This document shows positions 59,856 to 64,000 of a DNA stretch of 64,000 nt, piece by piece. Positions within the stretch are counted from its first letter, which is position 1, and every line of letters starts with the position of its first letter. The translations under genes and the position numbers were made by a program. A model generated the notes under the pieces. The model made no database searches, was not told where the DNA came from, and worked only from the letters and a program-made list of their open reading frames with translations. This stretch comes from Pseudomonadota bacterium (GTDB taxonomy: Bacteria; Pseudomonadota; Alphaproteobacteria; Rhizobiales; Hyphomicrobiaceae). Where the stretch lies: NCBI GenBank assembly GCA_018242255.1, contig JAFECH010000358.1, positions 1 to 64,000 on the forward strand. Direction: 5' to 3'.

Positions 59856-60880
59856 GGAAACTTCTCTCAACTCCTGAAGGCCTCGCCACCCTCACGGGCG
59901 CCGGGATCCTCGCAGCCGCCACCAACATGAACATCATGGCGACGGGCGGCTATCTCACATCGCATGCGGCTCTTGTCGTTGCACTTTCTGCAGGCGTCTT
60001 TGCGGGTGCGAGGGTCATCGGCGCCGGCGTAGCTGGCCGGATTGCCGCCGTGATCATCCTCGCCCTTGCCTGCGGCGAACTCTACAATTTCGCAGCGACC
60101 GGCGAACGTGTCGTCACGGAACGCGAAGACGGCGCGGCACCGTTGAAAGACGCTCTAGCGAAGCACAACGCTGCTATCGAGAAGCTGAAGGCCGTCGAGA
60201 ACGGGGACGTTTCAACGCCCCGCCTCACGCTCGCTAAGCAGGCCAAGGCCCAAGCCGACGCCGATGTCGCTGCAGAAGCCGGTAATGGGGGATGCAAGTC
60301 CGTCTGCCGCATGAAGCAAGCGCAAGCCGAAGCCGCCGCAGCCGAACTCAGGGCTGCATTTGCTGACGCTCAGCAAGCCCGTGACGGGCAGATCCAAGAA
60401 GCTAGGGCGGAAGTGGCCGCGAGCCCATTGCCTGCCTCAGCGACTCCTCTGGCCGATCGTCTTGGCTGGGCGCCTTGGGTGCTCGATCTCGCGATGGCGG
60501 CTCTGCTCTCGATCGGCTCGAACGGCTTGGCCGGCGTGCTGATCGCGTTCGGGGCGCAGCGCTCTCCGGAAGTTTCGGTGCGTTCGGTTCCGGCAAATGA
60601 CGAAGGCCAGTCCGACTATGGAATGCCTTCCGACTTTGACGCCGCCAAGATCCATCTCATGATTTCCGGGAATTCCGAAGTTCCGGGAAATCCCCCTACA
60701 CCCCCGAAAGGCGGGCGCAGGCGGGGCCGGAAAGCCGATAAGAAGGTCGTCGATTTCTCGGAAAAGTTCCTAGCGAGAAACGGCCGGGCGCCATCGGGAG
60801 GCGAGATCAAAGCAGCTTTCCCGGAACTCCCGACATCAACCGCCTATGATTACTCCCAGCGCGCCCGGGCATCGGCGTAG
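59852..60880 (+). CDS. Membrane and coiled-coil accessory protein with HTH-like tail
   Basis: This 342-residue protein has three N-terminal membrane segments (about 15-30, 38-55 and 60-80). A charged coiled-coil stretch with an internal GGCKSVC cysteine pair follows (about 90-185), then another membrane pair (about 205-235) and a polar linker. The C-terminus (KKVVDFSEKFLARNGRAPSG to AYDYSQRARA) resembles a small helical DNA-binding unit. No family was recognised, but proteins of this layout occur in phage or plasmid regions. It is the third coupled gene of the operon and ends at a strong terminator. Confidence 0.55.
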   Translation: MRKLLSTPEGLATLTGAGILAAATNMNIMATGGYLTSHAALVVALSAGVFAGARVIGAGVAGRIAAVIILALACGELYNFAATGERVVTEREDGAAPLKDALAKHNAAIEKLKAVENGDVSTPRLTLAKQAKAQADADVAAEAGNGGCKSVCRMKQAQAEAAAAELRAAFADAQQARDGQIQEARAEVAASPLPASATPLADRLGWAPWVLDLAMAALLSIGSNGLAGVLIAFGAQRSPEVSVRSVPANDEGQSDYGMPSDFDAAKIHLMISGNSEVPGNPPTPPKGGRRRGRKADKKVVDFSEKFLARNGRAPSGGEIKAAFPELPTSTAYDYSQRARASA

Positions 60881-60903
60881 TCGGAAGTTAATTGACAAGT
60901 TTG

Positions 60904-60937
60904 ACCCTCGGCGAAAACCCTCGCCGAGGGTTTTTTT
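60904..60937 (+). terminator. Rho-independent terminator of the accessory operon
   Basis: The stem ACCCTCGGCGA (60904-60914) pairs with TCGCCGAGGGT (60921-60931) around AAACCC, followed by seven Ts (60931-60937). It is a textbook terminator 24 bases after the stop of the 342-residue gene. Confidence 0.92.
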
Positions 60938-60950
60938 ATTGCCTATCGGT

Positions 60951-61238
60951 TCACGCGGCCTCGCCGAGAGCTTCGAAGGTCTGCAATGCTTCAGCTAAAG
61001 CGGCTTCAGCCGATAGTAAGTCATATTGCTCGCCTTCGACGAGACTTGGCTTGCTCTCGATCACGGCGAGCGACAATAGCTCGTTGAGCTTTTGCCGAGA
61101 CGGAGGGAGCGCGAACAGCCTGTCTTTCGCTTCGCAAAGTTTGCTCAGAGTGGCGTCTCGCAAATCACCTTCCGGCGCCGAAGTGTATTTCGCGTGAAGC
61201 TCTTTGCATTCGACAAACGCAGCGCTAGATGCGTCCAT
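60951..61238 (-). CDS. Small unknown protein, RHH operon partner
   Basis: This 95-residue, mostly helical protein (MDASSAAFVECKELHAKYTS, DATLSKLCEAKDRLFALPPS, LLSLAVIESKPSLVEG) has an AAGGGGAA ribosome-binding site before ATG 61238. It starts 26 bases after the stop of the small RHH gene, so the pair probably forms an operon. No family was recognised, and a toxin-like or regulatory role is only a guess from the layout. Confidence 0.5.
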   Translation of the reverse strand: MDASSAAFVECKELHAKYTSAPEGDLRDATLSKLCEAKDRLFALPPSRQKLNELLSLAVIESKPSLVEGEQYDLLSAEAALAEALQTFEALGEAA

Positions 61239-61263
61239 ACCGTGTTCCCCTTATTGGTTGCGA

Positions 61264-61455
61264 TCAATCGCCGGCTTTGCGCTTCATCCTCCGGAGTGCC
61301 GCAGCGGAATACTCAAGGCAAAATGCTTCGAGCGCATCTTGCATCGTTACCCCATTTTCTGCCGCGGTGACCTTCATAGCCGAGCGAAGTTCCGGGTCGA
61401 TCCATATTGTCAGTTGCACTTTATCCTGGCGTGACGGCGGCAGATCCTTGGCCAT
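61264..61455 (-). CDS. Ribbon-helix-helix-type small DNA-binding protein
   Basis: The chosen frame MAKDLPPSRQDKVQLTIWID and then PELRSAMKVTAAENGVTMQD fits a ParG/CopG-like RHH fold (strand followed by two helices), 63 residues. An extended form from 61521 or 61476 is possible. An inverted repeat ACATGA-CA-TCATGT lies upstream at 61523-61536 and may be its operator. It heads a two-gene minus-strand operon. Confidence 0.6.
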   Translation of the reverse strand: MAKDLPPSRQDKVQLTIWIDPELRSAMKVTAAENGVTMQDALEAFCLEYSAAALRRMKRKAGD

Positions 61456-61522
61456 GTCCTGTTTCTCAGTGAGCATTTGGAGATGGCCTTGTCTAGCAGG
61501 ATCGTCGTGACCAGCAATCACT

Positions 61523-61536
61523 ACATGACATCATGT
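61523..61536. promoter_or_regulatory. Candidate operator upstream of the second RHH gene
   Basis: ACATGA (61523-61528) and TCATGT (61531-61536) form a perfect inverted repeat with a 2-base spacer, about 70 bases before the preferred start of the RHH gene. Confidence 0.4.
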
Positions 61537-61697
61537 CTATGGCGTATGTGAGGCGGTTATTGATGCCAACCAGCTTAGTGAAACCCAGCAGGTTGAGCCC
61601 ACGTTAACAGTTCCCACACCAACGATGGGGCCACTTTTGCAAACTTTTAGGATTATCCGGCCACAATTCCCATCATATTGCCTTGGGAGTTTCATTT

Positions 61698-62198
61698 ATG
61701 GCCAAAGCACAATTTGGACGTCGAGGATCTGTTGAAGCAGTCTCTACTCGCCGTCCCATTGATCTCGACTACAAGCGCGGTCTTCAGATAATTGCGGCAT
61801 TGGCATGCGTTGCCACGCTATGTTATGCGGGGTTCAAAGGCCTTGTGGCCTGGAAAAACGCTGTCGAAGCACGGCATGCACAAGAACGGGCGGCCGCCGA
61901 CGCCGCAGAGAAGCAAAGGAACGAGGATCTCACCAACCGCCTTGTCATCCACGCTGCCGAAGATGAAATTCGCCAAATGCTCAAGGACGGCGAAAGCGCG
62001 CGGTTCCGGGACGTGACACGGCATAAAGGCATGTTTGGCGCAATCGTTTGCGGCTATGTGAATAGCAAGAACAGCTACGGGGCTTATGCGGGTGAATCAA
62101 AGTTTGTGGTCAACTACGATTCTGGTCGCCGCTATCTCATCGAGGGCGCCAACCCACCCGCAGAAGCGGTTCAAGCGTGGGAAAACAGTTGCGAGTGA
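61698..62198 (+). CDS. Membrane-anchored protein of unknown function
   Basis: This 166-residue protein has one membrane helix (GLQIIAALACVATLCYAGFK, about 28-47) after a short basic N-terminus, a coiled-coil stretch (EARHAQERAAADAAEKQRNE) and a C-terminal domain with GAIVCGYVNSKNSYGAYAGE and KFVVNYDSGRRYLIEG, which resembles lipoprotein-like surface domains of phage or plasmid origin. GGGAG lies 9 bases before ATG 61698. It is convergent with the autotransporter gene. Confidence 0.55.
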   Translation: MAKAQFGRRGSVEAVSTRRPIDLDYKRGLQIIAALACVATLCYAGFKGLVAWKNAVEARHAQERAAADAAEKQRNEDLTNRLVIHAAEDEIRQMLKDGESARFRDVTRHKGMFGAIVCGYVNSKNSYGAYAGESKFVVNYDSGRRYLIEGANPPAEAVQAWENSCE

Positions 62199-62234
62199 GG
62201 CCGCCTAGCGGGCTTTGAGCCACCATAGCCGATA

Positions 62235-64000
62235 TCAAAACTGATATCTGAGATCCGCGCCGCTATGCACCCGGGTCTGAATATCTTGCGGATCGCCGGC
62301 CACTCCGTTGGCGAATACATCGAGCGTCACGGACTCAGTCAGTGCATAACCGACGCGAGCTCCAAACTCGGCCCATGACGTGCCGTTCTGCGCTGACGCT
62401 GTGAACAGTCCGCCACCGGCGATGTTGGCTGACACTCCGATATCGCGATCAAAGGCGAAGTCGCCAGCAGCCCATACGGCGGCGTCAACCTTCTCTGTGA
62501 TGCCGACATTGTATATCACTCGCACCTTCGCGATGTCCATCTGATCGTTTGCTGCGCCGAACGTCGCGTTGAATGGATTGCCCGTTGTGGGCTCCGCATA
62601 CCCGTTCGTGTCGAGACGCTCTTTTCCGATTTCGCCGGACACCAATAGCTGATGGCGCGGAGCGAAGTCGAAAAGCACACCGGCGCGGCCGAAGAGATAC
62701 GAAACGTCCCCTTGTGTCGTGCCTTTACCGGTTGCGGTATCCGCGCCATTCATGTAGGTGCGATCAAAATCGAGATCGGCGTTGGGCGCGATCCAGCCAC
62801 CGACTTCAACGAACGGTCGCCATATCTTCTGCGTCGGCAGCACATAGCGTACAGCACCTGCTACCATCACGTTGTCGGTCATAGCCGCGCTGTCTATATC
62901 TTCCTGTGCGTACGAAACACCCATTAATAATGCGAGGCCGGCGTCATTCGCAAATTGGGCAAACCCGCCGCCAGAAGCAGAGCCGGCATAGCCGAATGCG
63001 CCAACGTGATTTTTGTTTGTGATTGGCTTATCATCGCCAAGTAGCGGTGCGGCGAGTCCGTGCTGCTGGGCCATCAAAGCTGTGGTGGTACTTACCAAGC
63101 TGGCAACGGATTGCTGAAGCCCGCCCGCCGTGGTGACACCTGAGGGGCATTCACCGTCGCAATAACGCACAATGTAAGCAAGCCGATTGCCGTTAAAATC
63201 GCCATCTCCGGTAATATACTGACCGTTGCCTGATATCCCCACAGCCGAAAGCAAGGTAACGTTCTGCATGTTTACGCCGGCCGCGATGAGCAGGTCGTTG
63301 AGGTCTTTCATGTTGGGTCCGGTGGCTTGAGACCATCGGAAGGCGTGCCAACCACCTGAACTATTTACCTCCGATTGTCCGACAATCACTCCCCCATCCG
63401 AACTGGCGGCGTTTGCCCAGGAATATGTTCCTGATCCGAGCACGCCCAAATCGGACATGACGTTGTTTGACCATCGAAACGCGTGAACGTCATGATTCGA
63501 AGTCTCGGCGCCCCCAAAAACGACATTACCGTCGCGGCTCACCCCCTGCGCGGAGCTATAATCACCTCCGAGCGTCCCGAGCCCGAGCATCGAAGTCGAT
63601 GTCGTCCACCTGAAAGCTTGATAATTTCCACTGCTATCGTTTGAGTCTCCTACAACGACCTGCCCATCAGCACTGACACCGCTAGGCGATGAAGAATTCC
63701 CTCCCGGAAGTGTCCCAAGAGGGACCATGCCTGACGTGGACGTCCAACGAAATGCATTGTCGTCGCCCGAAGAGAGTGACACGATTCCAATGACAACGCT
63801 GCCGGTCGCGCTGACCCCTGTAGCGCGCGAATGATCAGCCGAGATGCTTTGGATGTCACTCATCAGCCCGTTAGCCCATCGGAAAGCGTGTTGTTCGTCC
63901 GCCGCGGTATAAGAGGCTCCAACGACCACAAGCCCGTCTGCACTCACGCCGTTTGCGAAGGAATAGAGACCACCTAGTGTCCCGAGGTCGCTGAAGGCGC
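62235..64000 (-). CDS. HAF-repeat autotransporter (5' end beyond the window)
   Basis: The frame is open to the window edge, so the start and any signal peptide lie outside. The visible part carries about five HAF-type repeats of some 44 residues: GVSADGLVVVGASYTA, GVSATGSVVIGIVSLS, GVSADGQVVVGDSNDS, GVSRDGNVVFGGAETS and a last AASSDGGVIVGQSEVN, each followed by AFRW. The C-terminal 260 or so residues form an autotransporter-type beta-barrel ending in RYQF with a terminal aromatic residue. HAF repeats form surface-exposed beta-rich structures. It is probably secreted through its own barrel and may be an adhesin; this is inferred from the family. Confidence 0.85.
   Translation of the reverse strand, partial: AFSDLGTLGGLYSFANGVSADGLVVVGASYTAADEQHAFRWANGLMSDIQSISADHSRATGVSATGSVVIGIVSLSSGDDNAFRWTSTSGMVPLGTLPGGNSSSPSGVSADGQVVVGDSNDSSGNYQAFRWTTSTSMLGLGTLGGDYSSAQGVSRDGNVVFGGAETSNHDVHAFRWSNNVMSDLGVLGSGTYSWANAASSDGGVIVGQSEVNSSGGWHAFRWSQATGPNMKDLNDLLIAAGVNMQNVTLLSAVGISGNGQYITGDGDFNGNRLAYIVRYCDGECPSGVTTAGGLQQSVASLVSTTTALMAQQHGLAAPLLGDDKPITNKNHVGAFGYAGSASGGGFAQFANDAGLALLMGVSYAQEDIDSAAMTDNVMVAGAVRYVLPTQKIWRPFVEVGGWIAPNADLDFDRTYMNGADTATGKGTTQGDVSYLFGRAGVLFDFAPRHQLLVSGEIGKERLDTNGYAEPTTGNPFNATFGAANDQMDIAKVRVIYNVGITEKVDAAVWAAGDFAFDRDIGVSANIAGGGLFTASAQNGTSWAEFGARVGYALTESVTLDVFANGVAGDPQDIQTRVHSGADLRYQF

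Overview
The window is gene-dense, GC-rich chromosomal DNA, and most of it reads as housekeeping sequence from an alphaproteobacterium of the Hyphomicrobiales (Rhizobiales). A Hyphomicrobium-like methylotroph is the best guess. The clues are a formaldehyde-activating-enzyme (Fae) homologue, soxYZ with a flavocytochrome-c-type sulfide dehydrogenase, a TsdA-type dihaem cytochrome, a DUF2865 protein, class II DAHP synthase and citramalate synthase. The genus is an inference; no rRNA or other marker is present.

Layout. 1-6.4 kb: a dihaem cytochrome/DUF4384 protein, a PLP-dependent ornithine/lysine-type decarboxylase with an NTF2-like gene, a membrane-anchored MsrA, a Ysc84/SYLF protein and tRNA-Val(CAC). 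6.5-16.3 kb: an MMPL/RND exporter, a DsrE-like protein, gph, rpiA, a DUF2059 protein, glutathione reductase, an SDR, and class II DAHP synthase ending at a clear terminator. 16.3-23.6 kb: a CHASE4-like/GGDEF/EAL protein whose start looks frameshifted, nadE, gltX flanked by dispersed palindromic repeats, and a DUF2865 protein. 23.8-28.1 kb: cysS with an atypical AT-richer 3' half, an acyltransferase-3 gene on the opposite strand, a decayed duplicate of the cysS 3' end, and a sulfotransferase-like gene. This stretch has been rearranged by recombination. 28.1-33.6 kb: a divergent SDR/HTH-regulator pair, a GNAT-cimA operon and an SH3b protein.

34.2-38.2 kb is a sulfur region: soxYZ diverge from a Tat-exported FAD sulfide-dehydrogenase-like protein across a shared regulatory region. 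Downstream of soxZ is a translationally coupled beta-propeller/MoaD-like gene pair. 38.3-49.9 kb is a fatty-acid region: fadE, a fadB/J-type protein, fadI, a CFA-synthase-like methyltransferase, a fadD-merR operon, and an orphan ACP/ketosynthase pair. A perfect 18-bp palindrome before fadE is a good candidate operator for the MerR protein. 50-57.9 kb: a cyclophilin-like protein, lldD, an MFS exporter, the TsdA-like cytochrome diverging from the Fae homologue, murJ and a GlsB/YeaQ protein.

From about 58 kb the character changes to small genes of unknown function, two ribbon-helix-helix regulators, coupled tiny ORFs and a GGGGACAG-type minisatellite inside a coding frame. This is probably an integrated or decayed mobile element, although no integrase, relaxase or replication gene is visible. 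The window ends inside an HAF-repeat autotransporter. No CRISPR array, rRNA or intact insertion sequence was found.
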